DNA of 30,214 bases, taken from positions 5,122-35,335 of the forward strand of contig AWOC01000001.1 in the NCBI GenBank assembly GCA_000494185.1. The letters run 5' to 3'. This DNA is from Candidatus Calditenuaceae archaeon JGI OTU-3. GTDB taxonomy: Archaea; Thermoproteota; Nitrososphaeria_A; Caldarchaeales; Calditenuaceae. Below, piece by piece: positions 16,486-23,668 of the stretch. Under the pieces are notes generated by a model. That model was not told the origin of the DNA and did not search any database. It saw nothing but the letters and a program-made list of their open reading frames with translations. Each line of letters begins with the position of its first letter. Positions within the stretch are counted from its first letter, which is position 1. The position numbers were made by a program, and so were the translations under genes.

Positions 16486-17007
16486 TTGTCCCCGACAATC
16501 GTCTCCTCAGAGTACCTGTATCGTGGCCGTCTCATCAGTCTCAAGATGGTGAGGGCAATCTATCCGCGGGGAGAGGTTGTTAGGGAGGTTGTTGAGCATC
16601 CGGGCTCCGTAGTCATAGTTCCGGAGCTGGAGCCAGGGAGATACCTGCTCCTCAGGCAGCACAGGATAAGCGTGGGGGAAGTGCTACTCGAGCTTCCGGC
16701 CGGGACGATCGAGGCTGGAGAAAAGCCTGAGGACTGCGCGGCGCGGGAGCTGGAGGAGGAGACGGGCTACAAGGCCGGACAACTGATACGTCTTGCACGG
16801 ACATACTCCACACCCGGCTACTCAACCGAGACGATGGACATCTTCTTGGCGAGGAACCTCGAGAAGTCCTCCTCTAAACTCGAGTCTGACGAGGAGATAG
16901 AGCTGATGGAGATGGATCGGGAGGCGGTCGCGAGGGCGGTAAGGGAGGGAGAAATTAGGGACCTTAAGACTATCGCCGCGCTGTTCCTCGCCTTCAGCTA
17001 CGGGTAA
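16486..17007 (+). CDS. Nudix hydrolase, ADP-ribose pyrophosphatase-like
   Basis: Likely splits ADP-ribose or related nucleotide sugars into AMP and a sugar phosphate. 173 residues. N-terminal beta strands (YLYRGRLISLKMVRAIYPRG, EHPGSVVIVP) match the ADP-ribose pyrophosphatase subfamily. The Nudix box G-x5-E-x7-R-E-x-x-E-E-x-G is complete at 73-95 and is followed by the ARTYSTPGYSTE segment. Start is TTG 16486, set by an AGAGAGGG ribosome-binding region 7 bases upstream. An ATG at 16479 lies in a different frame and is not the start. The gene ends 4 bases from the convergent GapN gene. Confidence 0.9.
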   Translation: MSPTIVSSEYLYRGRLISLKMVRAIYPRGEVVREVVEHPGSVVIVPELEPGRYLLLRQHRISVGEVLLELPAGTIEAGEKPEDCAARELEEETGYKAGQLIRLARTYSTPGYSTETMDIFLARNLEKSSSKLESDEEIELMEMDREAVARAVREGEIRDLKTIAALFLAFSYG

Positions 17008-17011
17008 AGAG

Positions 17012-18568
17012 TCAAGAGTGCTTTGTCCTCCGCGTTTTACCTAAGCCCGCCGGCTCTAGGTTGAGCACTATCGTCTTCAAAACCATCATCTCCTCGATCG
17101 AGTATCCAATCCCCTCTCTGCCTATTCCGGAATCCTTCACGCCCCCGAAGGGGAAATAACCTACGCCGTGGCGCGGAAAATCGTTGACCGTAACTGCCCC
17201 GCACTGTAGGAGCTTAGCCACCTTCCACATCCTATAGATGTCCCTTGTGAAGACGCAGGAGTCCAGACCGTATCGACTGCGGGACGCGATCTCGAGCGCA
17301 TCATCCTCATCCCGAACCCTACAGATAGTGACAACTGGCCCGAAGGTTTCCTCCCAGAGGATCCGAGCATTTCTTGGGACGTGGTCCAGGACCGTGGGCT
17401 CGTGGTAACAGTTGTGATATCTGCCTCCCCTGAGAAGCTTCGCCCCCTTCGATACCGCATCGGAGACGAGGGCGTTCACCCTCTCCGCGGCGGCCCTATT
17501 GATTAATGGCCCCATAGTGACGCCCTCAAGCCTCGGGTCGCCGAACTTCACCCTGTCAACGAACTTAAGAACCTTCTCGACGAACTGGTCAGCCACTTTT
17601 TCCATCACAAGGATGGCGCTTATGGCGTCGCATCTCTGTCCAGCATTCCTCAGAGAGCCCGCGACACACCTCTCGGCGGCCAGATCCAAGTCGGCGTCGT
17701 CAAGCACGATGGCGTACGCCTTTCCGCCAAGCTCAAGGTGGAGTCTCTTATTTGCCGCAACGCGAGCGATCTCTCTCCCAACTTCGGTCGAGCCCGTAAA
17801 CGAGATCATTCCCACTTCCTCGTGAGCTGCTAGGTGGGAACCTATCCTGCCCGGCCCGGTGACAACGTTGAGAGCCCCTGCCGGGACTCCCGCCTCCTCT
17901 AGCGCCCTCGCCAAGAGTAGCTGGCTGAGCGGAGTATCGCTCGCCGGCTTCACGACGACAGTGTTGCCCGAGAGGAGGGCTGGTATGATCTTGGCCGCCG
18001 GTATGTAGAGTGGATAGTTGAATGGTCCTATTGCTCCAACCGTGCCGACAGGCTCCCTCAAAACTATGGCCACCTTCCCCATGGTGTCGGTGGACCAGTC
18101 GCCCGGGCGATACTCCCCGCCAACCTTAGAGACGTCCTCCATCGTCATTCTCATCCTCTCCACGACTGCCGTTATCTCCCCTAGAGCGTCCGCTCGGGGC
18201 TTCCCCGCTTCCAGCATGAGGGCTGAGGCGAACTCATCCTTATGCTTCTCAATAATGGAGGCTGCCTCATGGAAGATCTCGATCCTGTCGATCGCTGCGA
18301 TGGACCTTATTCTGGCCCGTGCAGTCTTGGCGGCGTTCACCGCCTCGTCTACGTCACGCTCGTTACCCTTCTGGGCATAGGCTATGACGCTGTCGTCTAT
18401 CGGGGTATCGACCGCGAATAACTCGTGAGAGACGCTCTCAACCCAGTGCCCCCCGATAAACATTTTGAAAACGGGCAGCCCGTCAGCTCCCTCCCTGTGG
18501 ACTGGTTGGAAGAACTCGCCGAGACTCAAAGTCGGCTTCCCAAGCTGGCGCGTAATCTCTAAACTCAT
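17012..18568 (-). CDS. gapN: Non-phosphorylating glyceraldehyde-3-phosphate dehydrogenase / aldehyde dehydrogenase
   Basis: NAD(P)-dependent aldehyde dehydrogenase. 518 residues. Catalytic Cys313 lies in NAGQRCDAIS and the general base Glu279 in LHLELGGKA; the cofactor site shows FTGSTEVG and the GPFNYPLY loop. The NAGQRCDAI variant and length resemble Sulfolobus-type GAPN, which oxidises glyceraldehyde 3-phosphate straight to 3-phosphoglycerate in branched Entner-Doudoroff glycolysis. Proximity to phosphoglycerate mutase supports this. Other aldehyde substrates cannot be excluded. Confidence 0.88.
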   Translation of the reverse strand: MSLEITRQLGKPTLSLGEFFQPVHREGADGLPVFKMFIGGHWVESVSHELFAVDTPIDDSVIAYAQKGNERDVDEAVNAAKTARARIRSIAAIDRIEIFHEAASIIEKHKDEFASALMLEAGKPRADALGEITAVVERMRMTMEDVSKVGGEYRPGDWSTDTMGKVAIVLREPVGTVGAIGPFNYPLYIPAAKIIPALLSGNTVVVKPASDTPLSQLLLARALEEAGVPAGALNVVTGPGRIGSHLAAHEEVGMISFTGSTEVGREIARVAANKRLHLELGGKAYAIVLDDADLDLAAERCVAGSLRNAGQRCDAISAILVMEKVADQFVEKVLKFVDRVKFGDPRLEGVTMGPLINRAAAERVNALVSDAVSKGAKLLRGGRYHNCYHEPTVLDHVPRNARILWEETFGPVVTICRVRDEDDALEIASRSRYGLDSCVFTRDIYRMWKVAKLLQCGAVTVNDFPRHGVGYFPFGGVKDSGIGREGIGYSIEEMMVLKTIVLNLEPAGLGKTRRTKHS

Positions 18569-18598
18569 GTCCTTGCCTCAACATGCTCCAGCGCCTCA

Positions 18599-18605
18599 AT
18601 ATATA
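18599..18605. promoter_or_regulatory. AT-rich TATA element between gapN and mrp
   Basis: ATATATA, centred about 34 bases upstream of the gapN ATG (leader about 8 bases). It could also serve the plus strand, giving mrp a leader of about 58 bases that contains the hairpin at 18634-18648. Confidence 0.4.
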
Positions 18606-18633
18606 CGCATCCACTCAGCTCGCGGTGTCTCAG

Positions 18634-18654
18634 TAGGTTAGAAACCTATTTTTT
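18634..18654 (+). promoter_or_regulatory. Inverted repeat followed by six T residues, upstream of mrp
   Basis: TAGGTT-AGA-AACCTA (18634-18648) is a perfect 6-base inverted repeat running into TTTTTT (18649-18654). It may be an operator overlapping a TATTTTTT-type TATA box (centre about 35 bases before the mrp ATG), or a terminator-like hairpin in the leader if transcription starts further upstream. The sequence alone does not decide. Confidence 0.4.
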
Positions 18655-18685
18655 GGAGAGGTCGGGATAGAATGAGGTGGTGGCG

Positions 18686-19750
18686 ATGAGCCCCTCGGAG
18701 GACGACGTCCTGCTGGCTCTGAGAGGTGTGAGGGACCCCGAGCTCGGCATGGATGTCGTCAGCATGGGCATGATTCGGGACCTAGTTGTCAGGGGGGGCG
18801 AGGTCTCCTTCACGCTCGAGCTCACCACGCCGGCGTGCCCATACAATGCCCAGATAGAGAGGGCTGTCAGGGAGGCGGTCGAGAGCATACCAGGGGTTAA
18901 GGCGGTCAAAATGAAGGTGACCGCGAGGGTCAGGCAGGCCTCATCTCCCCCGATGCAGAGAATGGAGATACCTGGTATCAAGAACATCGTAGCAGTTGGG
19001 AGCGGGAAGGGTGGCGTCGGCAAGACAACAATAGCGGCAAACCTCGCAGCCGCCCTGGCCGAGGCGGGGGCTAGTGTCGGGATCTTGGATGCCGACATCT
19101 ACGGCTCCAGCCTGACGAGATTTATAAGGCGTTACACCTTCGAGGCGCGCCCAGGCGAGAAGATACAGGCCGCCGTCGGCCCCCTCGGCCTCAGGATGAT
19201 GTCCATGGGCCTCCTCGTGCCCGGCAACACGCCGATCATCTGGCGGGGACCCCTAGTTGGGGGCGCTGTTAGACAGATGCTGCTGGAGGTCGATTGGGGG
19301 GAGCTGGACTACCTCGTAGTGGATCTACCGCCAGGGACAGGGGACGCGCCACTCACCCTTGTCCAGACCATCCCCGTCACAGGAGCCATAATAGTTACCA
19401 CCCCGCAGCAAACTTCTCTAGACATCGCGCTGAAATCGCTATACATGTTCAGGAAGCTTAATGTCGAGGTCCTCGGAATAGTTGAGAACATGTCGTACTA
19501 CGTCTGCCCCCACTGCGGGGCGCGGGAATACATCTTCGGGAGGGACGGCGCGGTCTCCGCGGCGGCGGGGGCGGGTGTGCCTTTACTCGCTCAGATCCCC
19601 TTGATCCCAAGGATAAGGGAGCTCAGCGATAGCGGGGAGCCCACCGTAATCGCGGACAGCGACTCGGAGGCCGCCAACGCCTTCAGAGCCTTGGCCAAGA
19701 AGGTTGCCGCCGCCCTCAGCGTCCTAGCTGTGAGGCGGGGTGCGAGGTAG
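18686..19750 (+). CDS. Mrp/Nbp35 (ApbC) family iron-sulfur carrier ATPase with N-terminal MIP18 domain
   Basis: Carries and delivers Fe-S clusters to target enzymes. 354 residues. Residues 1-80 are a MIP18/DUF59 domain (GVRDPELGMDVVSMGMIRDL, then TTPACPYNAQIE). The P-loop ATPase follows with the deviant Walker A GSGKGGVGKTT, a DADIYGSS segment, and VDLPPGTGDAPL. The cluster-binding CPHC motif lies in YYVCPHCGARE. I chose ATG 18686 because GAGGTGG sits 5-10 bases upstream; a GTG at 18677 overlaps that site. It is followed at once by MoaE, suggesting a role in maturing Fe-S/molybdenum enzymes. Confidence 0.95.
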   Translation: MSPSEDDVLLALRGVRDPELGMDVVSMGMIRDLVVRGGEVSFTLELTTPACPYNAQIERAVREAVESIPGVKAVKMKVTARVRQASSPPMQRMEIPGIKNIVAVGSGKGGVGKTTIAANLAAALAEAGASVGILDADIYGSSLTRFIRRYTFEARPGEKIQAAVGPLGLRMMSMGLLVPGNTPIIWRGPLVGGAVRQMLLEVDWGELDYLVVDLPPGTGDAPLTLVQTIPVTGAIIVTTPQQTSLDIALKSLYMFRKLNVEVLGIVENMSYYVCPHCGAREYIFGRDGAVSAAAGAGVPLLAQIPLIPRIRELSDSGEPTVIADSDSEAANAFRALAKKVAAALSVLAVRRGAR

Positions 19751-19752
19751 CT

Positions 19753-20208
19753 CTGACCGTCTCCAAAACTTCCCAACTACCCAGGCCTGGAGTCTACAGG
19801 TCAGAAGAGCTTAGGATTGAGGACATACTCGCCCAGCTCAACACCACCTACAGCTCCGGCAGATCGGGCGCCCTAGCCCTATTCCTCGGGATAGCTAGGG
19901 CCGAGAGCAAGACGGGGCGCGAGGTCGATTACCTGGTGATAGAGGCCTACGAAGATAATGCGAACGCGGAGATTGAGCGGATCTGCAGGGAGGTTAAGGA
20001 GGCGCATGGCGTCGATTTCGTCGGGATATGGCACCTCGAAGGAACCTTCAGGCCCGGGGAGCCCGTCGTGCTGGTCGTAGTCACTGGGCCCCACAGGGAT
20101 AGGGTTTTCGAGGCGCTCCGAGAGAGCGTCGAGAGATACAAGAGGGAGCCAGCCATATTCAAGAAAGAAGTTTTCAAGGGCGGCGAGAGCTGGTGGGTCT
20201 CAGAGTAG
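19753..20208 (+). CDS. moaE: Molybdopterin synthase catalytic subunit MoaE, probable CTG start
   Basis: Transfers sulfur from MoaD to precursor Z to make molybdopterin. The MoaE core is clear: GALALFLGIARAESKTGREV, LVIEAYEDNA, IWHLEGTFRPGEPVVLVVV, the HRDRVFEALRE helix and the C-terminal lysine motif IFKKEVFKGGESWW. The conserved core begins well before the first in-frame GTG (19936), and no ATG, GTG or TTG lies upstream in frame. CTG 19753 sits two bases after the mrp stop, with GAGGT overlapping that stop as ribosome-binding site. From there the protein has 151 residues, a normal size. MoaD-like protein is at 28571-28894. Confidence 0.88.
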   Translation: MTVSKTSQLPRPGVYRSEELRIEDILAQLNTTYSSGRSGALALFLGIARAESKTGREVDYLVIEAYEDNANAEIERICREVKEAHGVDFVGIWHLEGTFRPGEPVVLVVVTGPHRDRVFEALRESVERYKREPAIFKKEVFKGGESWWVSE

Positions 20209-20270
20209 ACGGGCCCCTGCTAAGGCAAAAAGATTCATATAGTTGGGATCCCACAGATGTGTGAAAAGGA

Positions 20271-20570
20271 ATGGCAATACAGGGATTGGAGTGGATCATC
20301 ATCGCCATAGTCGTGATCGTCCTCTTCCTATGGGGGCCTGAGAGGCTTCCAAAGATAGCCAAGGCCTTTGGTCAGGCTAAGAAGGAGTTCGAGAAGGCCT
20401 CGAAGGAGGGCGGCTCGGAGGAAGCCAAGACAAGTAAACAAGTGGATGTCGGCGAGTTGAGTGACCAGAAGCTTCTCGAGGTGGCCAGAACCCTAGGGAT
20501 CGAGACCGAGGGTAAGAGTAGGGAGGCCCTAGTCAGGGAGATAAGGGAGAAGTTGGCTAGCGCGGCATGA
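20271..20570 (+). CDS. tatA: Twin-arginine translocase subunit TatA with C-terminal SAP-like tail
   Basis: Forms the Tat export pore for folded proteins. 99 residues: membrane helix 5-20 (GLEWIIIAIVVIVLFL), the hinge WGPERLP at 21-27 (the family usually has FGP), and an amphipathic helix to about 45. After a charged linker, residues 63-95 (LSDQKLLEVARTLGIETEGK...ALVREIREKL) form a helix-turn-helix pattern like SAP/HeH domains, unusual for TatA. AAAAGGA precedes the ATG and a CATATAG box lies near 20237. Its stop overlaps the next small tat gene (ATGA). Confidence 0.9.
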   Translation: MAIQGLEWIIIAIVVIVLFLWGPERLPKIAKAFGQAKKEFEKASKEGGSEEAKTSKQVDVGELSDQKLLEVARTLGIETEGKSREALVREIREKLASAA

Positions 20571-20719
20571 TATCGCCTCTCGAGCTACTCTTCATACTGG
20601 GTCTAGTGTTTCTCCTAATAATCTTCTTCAGCCCCCAGCGGATAGTTAAGCTCGCGCGAAGCCTCGGCGAGCTGAGGAGAGAGATGAAGAAGGGCGAGAA
20701 AGAGGAACAGGAGGAATAA
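20567..20719 (+). CDS. Miniature second TatA/TatB-like protein (50 residues)
   Basis: Starts inside the tatA stop (ATGA overlap) and encodes 50 residues: one membrane helix (LELLFILGLVFLLIIFF), an SPQRIVKLARSLGELRREMKK amphipathic helix that matches the TatA/TatB pattern (F-G-P-x-x-L-P-x-L-A-R-x-L-G), and a charged tail. The Gly of the FGP hinge is replaced by Ser. Translational coupling to TatA suggests the two act together, perhaps as a TatA/TatB pair. Its size is near the lower limit for the family. Confidence 0.85.
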   Translation: MISPLELLFILGLVFLLIIFFSPQRIVKLARSLGELRREMKKGEKEEQEE

Positions 20720-20735
20720 ACTATTCCTTCATAGG

Positions 20736-20741
20736 TTTTTT
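20736..20741 (+). terminator. T-tract terminator after the small tat gene
   Basis: Six T residues 17 bases after the stop, at the convergent boundary with the ctaA-like gene. Confidence 0.35.
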
Positions 20742-21225
20742 ATGCTGAGGCTGGACCGCTCTGCTGTACGGGTTGAGGCTCTTCCCTCCGGAGAATAGAT
20801 GTTGTCCAAGATAAGCCAGCTATCACGGCTTGGAGCGAGAGAAGCGTCTGGGCAATAAGTTGGTGCAACGCCACCAGCTCCGGCATAAGATAGGTGAAGA
20901 CGACTATCGCGCCCAACCCGACCTGGATTGAGAGCAGGAGTAGGCTGAAGTATGCGATGAGCCGCGCCGGCCTGTATAGGGCAAGGCCCCTGAGGCCTCG
21001 GACGACGTATGCCAAGTAGGCCACAGAGCCTATCACGGCGAGGCCCCAGACTCTATGTGCGAACTCAAGTAATACTGGAAGAGTCTCGGGAAAAGGGCAG
21101 AGAGGCCAGTCTGGACAGGCCATCCCAGCCTCCATCGCGGAGACATAGCTCCCGAGCGTGTTCATCGTGATGATGGTTGATATAGAGAGTAGGGAGGCCC
21201 TGAAGACCTTCTTTTCAGGCTTCAT
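20740..21225 (-). CDS. ctaA: Compact heme A synthase (CtaA/Cox15 family)
   Basis: Oxidises heme O to heme A for aa3-type terminal oxidases. Only 161 residues and four membrane helices, against about 300 residues and eight helices in bacteria; this matches the half-size archaeal form known from Aeropyrum. A cysteine pair in the first external loop reads GMACPDWPLCPF (C-x5-C). Probable heme-ligand histidines lie in EFAHRVWG and VALHQLIAQ. ATG 21225 is chosen because it lies about 30 bases from the TATA element at 21251; the open frame extends further upstream into promoter and tatC sequence. Suggests oxygen respiration. Confidence 0.88.
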   Translation of the reverse strand: MKPEKKVFRASLLSISTIITMNTLGSYVSAMEAGMACPDWPLCPFPETLPVLLEFAHRVWGLAVIGSVAYLAYVVRGLRGLALYRPARLIAYFSLLLLSIQVGLGAIVVFTYLMPELVALHQLIAQTLLSLQAVIAGLSWTTSILRREEPQPVQQSGPASA

Positions 21226-21250
21226 CGTCACAAGATGATTGGGGGTCTTC

Positions 21251-21258
21251 TTTATATC
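21251..21258. promoter_or_regulatory. TATA element shared by ctaA and tatC
   Basis: TTTATATC lies in the gap between the two divergent genes: about 30 bases from the ctaA ATG and about 49 bases from the tatC ATG, which has its own ribosome-binding site. No other box is visible. Confidence 0.45.
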
Positions 21259-21303
21259 TATCTGCACGCCCCAGCTCTTATGGAGAGTCGATAGGTGGAG
21301 GCG

Positions 21304-22206
21304 ATGCCGTTGGGAAGGAAGACGCGGAAGAATCCTAACGAGATGACCTTCACAGAGCATCTCCTAGAGCTCAGGGACAGGCTCAAGATGATTATCCTCA
21401 GCTACTTCGTCGCCCTGATCTTCTGGCTCGCGTTTCCAACAACCATCTCCCTCTCCAACGTCGGCTCTATAATAACTGGGGAGTACAGGCCCATCATCAG
21501 CCTCGTTCTAGACAACACGGTGGGCCTCACGGGGGGTCTATTCAAGATAATCCCTGGAAGACTTGTCTCTCCTCTCGAGATATACTTCATAGCCGCTGCA
21601 CTCGTCGCCTTCATAACAGTCATACCAATCATTGGCTACGAGATCTACGCATACGTCAACCCCGCCCTCTACCCGCATGAGAAGAGGCTTGTCTGGCCCT
21701 TTCTCGCCGCCTTCCTCACACTATTCGCAGTGGGCGCGGCCTTTAGCTATCTGATCGTCGTGCCGCTTGTCATCAGGTTTATGGCAATATTCGCGGACAT
21801 AGTCGGCATCGAGCCGGAGCTCCGCCTGATAGAGGCTGGAGACTACTTCGTCTTTGTTTTCTCGACGGTGGGCTCTATGGGGCTCCTCTTTACTTCACCC
21901 GCGATATTCGTGCTCCTAGTCCGCCTCGGCATCATAGGGACTAATGTGTTCTCGAGGAACCGAGTATACTTCTACGGCGTACTCTACATAATCATAGCCA
22001 TAATCACCCCCGACGGCTGGCTGGTCGGCAACACGGTACTGTTCCTCCCACTAGTCATCATGATGGAGATCGCCCTCCTGATTGCTAAGAGGATCGAGAA
22101 AAGGAGGCTGGGGGGAGTATACTCGGTTCCGCGCTGTAAGTTCTGCGGTGGCGAGATTCGTGAGGATGATGTGTTCTGCCCCAAGTGTGGTAGGAGCCAG
22201 GAGTAG
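21304..22206 (+). CDS. tatC: Twin-arginine translocase subunit TatC with C-terminal zinc ribbon
   Basis: Receptor for twin-arginine signal peptides. 300 residues against a usual 240-270. The N-terminus has the conserved TFTEHLLELRDRLK; the second cytoplasmic loop has YEIYAYVNPALYPHEKR, and six helices follow. The extra C-terminus ends in a C-x2-C-x10-C-x2-C zinc ribbon (RCKFCGGE... FCPKCGRSQ) facing the cytoplasm. ATG 21304 is preceded by GGTGGAG at good spacing; a GTG at 21295 overlaps that site. Sits with tatA and metal-cofactor genes whose products are typical Tat cargo partners. Confidence 0.93.
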   Translation: MPLGRKTRKNPNEMTFTEHLLELRDRLKMIILSYFVALIFWLAFPTTISLSNVGSIITGEYRPIISLVLDNTVGLTGGLFKIIPGRLVSPLEIYFIAAALVAFITVIPIIGYEIYAYVNPALYPHEKRLVWPFLAAFLTLFAVGAAFSYLIVVPLVIRFMAIFADIVGIEPELRLIEAGDYFVFVFSTVGSMGLLFTSPAIFVLLVRLGIIGTNVFSRNRVYFYGVLYIIIAIITPDGWLVGNTVLFLPLVIMMEIALLIAKRIEKRRLGGVYSVPRCKFCGGEIREDDVFCPKCGRSQE

Positions 22207-22527
22207 CTACTCGAGTAGCTTCTTGATGGTTCCGGAGTACTTAGAAACAAGTGCTGCGGCAGGCCTACTCTCTATTTCCCTAATCAGCGTCAAGGCTAGG
22301 AGCACTGTGGGAATTTGCTTGAGGCTGCAGCGGACTATGAATCTGCCAGTCCATCCGCGCGGCTTGAAGACGCGTAGCTCGGCCTCCGCTAGCGCTTTCC
22401 AACCGCCCAGCATGTCCACTGACCGCGCGACGGCGTCCTCCATCGCCTCTCTCGATACATCACCCGCGGCCCCCACAACCTCAACTAGGAGATAGCGCTT
22501 CTTACTCCTCAACAACCCGCCACACAC
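22207..22527 (-). CDS. rnp2: RNase P protein component Pop5 (Rnp2)
   Basis: Protein subunit of archaeal RNase P that pairs with Rpp30 to help the RNA subunit cleave tRNA leaders. About 100 residues with KKRYLLVEVVG at the start of the RRM-like fold and GRFIVRCSLKQIPTVLLAL in the middle, as in Pop5. The 5' end overlaps the rnp3 stop. Start is either GTG 22527 or, more like the family, TTG 22512 (MRSKKRYLL). Last gene of the COG1325-rnp3-rnp2 operon. Confidence 0.88.
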   Translation of the reverse strand: MCGGLLRSKKRYLLVEVVGAAGDVSREAMEDAVARSVDMLGGWKALAEAELRVFKPRGWTGRFIVRCSLKQIPTVLLALTLIREIESRPAAALVSKYSGTIKKLLE

Positions 22528-23179
22528 CCTGCGCGTCGAGCCTCCCCTCCCGCCTCGCTCTGTTATCCTCTAGTAGTCGGAGCGGTGTCTCGGATACCGC
22601 GTCGAGGGCTTGAGAGGGGCTGGCGCCGCTCGCCCAAGCTATTGCTGCGAGTTGTATGGGTCTCCTAAGACCATACTCGTCGCCTGCTCCTGAAGAAATC
22701 ACTAGTTTTATCCGCTTCCTTAATGCTACTTGGATGGAGCGTGTGGCCCTCCTATAAGCGGCGAAGCCGCGCTCGAGGATGTGGCTGAGGGAGACCTCGA
22801 TGGCGTTGTTCGTGACGGCGATTATATGTCTGTCAATCCGAGGTAGGCTTGGGAGGCTCGCAACCACTGCGTCAACTCTCGTGTCCCTGGCGGCCGCCAT
22901 AAGGAGGTCCCTCTGATCGGTCTCGACCGCGATGTAGTCGTATCTCCACCGCTCCTCTGAGAGCTGGCGATACATCTCCCTAACCGATGAAGGTGAGATT
23001 GTCCTCCTCATGTACGCCTCGACTCCCACTTCCCTGGCTGCCTTCTTCACAGCTCCCCAGTCTTTGTCCGAAGCCTCTATTGCGATTGCGGAGAAGCCGA
23101 GCATCGCCGCCCGCCTTATGAGAGCCTCAGCCAAGGAGACGTGGCGGACCCTTATCCAGGCATCGACGTATTTACGCAA
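22502..23179 (-). CDS. rnp3: RNase P protein component Rpp30 (Rnp3)
   Basis: TIM-barrel subunit of archaeal RNase P, partner of Pop5. 225 residues; barrel strands such as GFSAIAIEA, YDYIAVETD, HIIAVTNNAIEVSLSHIL and the hallmark LVISSGAGDEYGLRRP are all present. The start is TTG 23179, fixed by an AGGAGGG ribosome-binding site 8 bases upstream. A four-codon ATG reading lies in between in another frame and is not used. Same order with the RNA-binding COG1325 gene is found in many archaea. Confidence 0.93.
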   Translation of the reverse strand: MRKYVDAWIRVRHVSLAEALIRRAAMLGFSAIAIEASDKDWGAVKKAAREVGVEAYMRRTISPSSVREMYRQLSEERWRYDYIAVETDQRDLLMAAARDTRVDAVVASLPSLPRIDRHIIAVTNNAIEVSLSHILERGFAAYRRATRSIQVALRKRIKLVISSGAGDEYGLRRPIQLAAIAWASGASPSQALDAVSETPLRLLEDNRARREGRLDAQGVWRVVEE

Positions 23180-23201
23180 TAATCATGCCCTCCTGAAGGC
23201 C

Positions 23202-23594
23202 CTAATACTCCTTCCTGATACGTATCTCTATCTTGATCGCGTCCTCACTTACGGGCTGGATGACGCCGAGGAGGGCGAACTGCTTGTTTAGCCTTACGTG
23301 AATAGTCTTGACCCTCCCTGCGGACTCGGTACCCGCCTCTAAATAGCCGCTCGGCAGGCTCTCCTCTAGGCGTCGGAGCGCGGCTTCTGCATCCATGCCG
23401 GCCAGCTCTGTCTCTAAGACCGTGATTGGCTCGCCGAAGACTCCTGTAAGTTTATGGGCTGTGAAGCTTGGCTCCCTTGTAAGGCCTAGGGCCCTGACGA
23501 TGGCCTGCCGTATCTTCTCCTCTGACTCCGTCGGTCCGCATATTGCCCGCGCCTTAACACTGATGGCGCTGCCTTGCTGGCCACTACCCGTCAA
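23202..23594 (-). CDS. Archaeal RNA-binding protein of the COG1325 group
   Basis: 130 residues. Predicted RNA-binding protein that in many archaea is encoded next to Rpp30 and has been suggested to work with the exosome or ribosomal RNA; function is not settled. The family opens with SVKARAICGPTESEEKIRQA and contains GVFGEPITVLETEL and FALLGVIQPV segments. Start is TTG 23594, about 28 bases from a TTTATAA element near 23619-23626, so it is probably leaderless. First gene of the RNase P operon; the L15e gene that often precedes it is absent. Confidence 0.78.
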   Translation of the reverse strand: MTGSGQQGSAISVKARAICGPTESEEKIRQAIVRALGLTREPSFTAHKLTGVFGEPITVLETELAGMDAEAALRRLEESLPSGYLEAGTESAGRVKTIHVRLNKQFALLGVIQPVSEDAIKIEIRIRKEY

Positions 23595-23668
23595 GGCTGT
23601 TTCTACAAAGTCTTACCCAGTTATAAATGGATCTGAAGCTGCGCCTGTAGTAGATGGTTGCGGCTCTC

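Noticed and set aside
18646..19098. 150-codon minus-strand frame opposite mrp
   Set aside because: Antisense shadow of a well-conserved P-loop gene.
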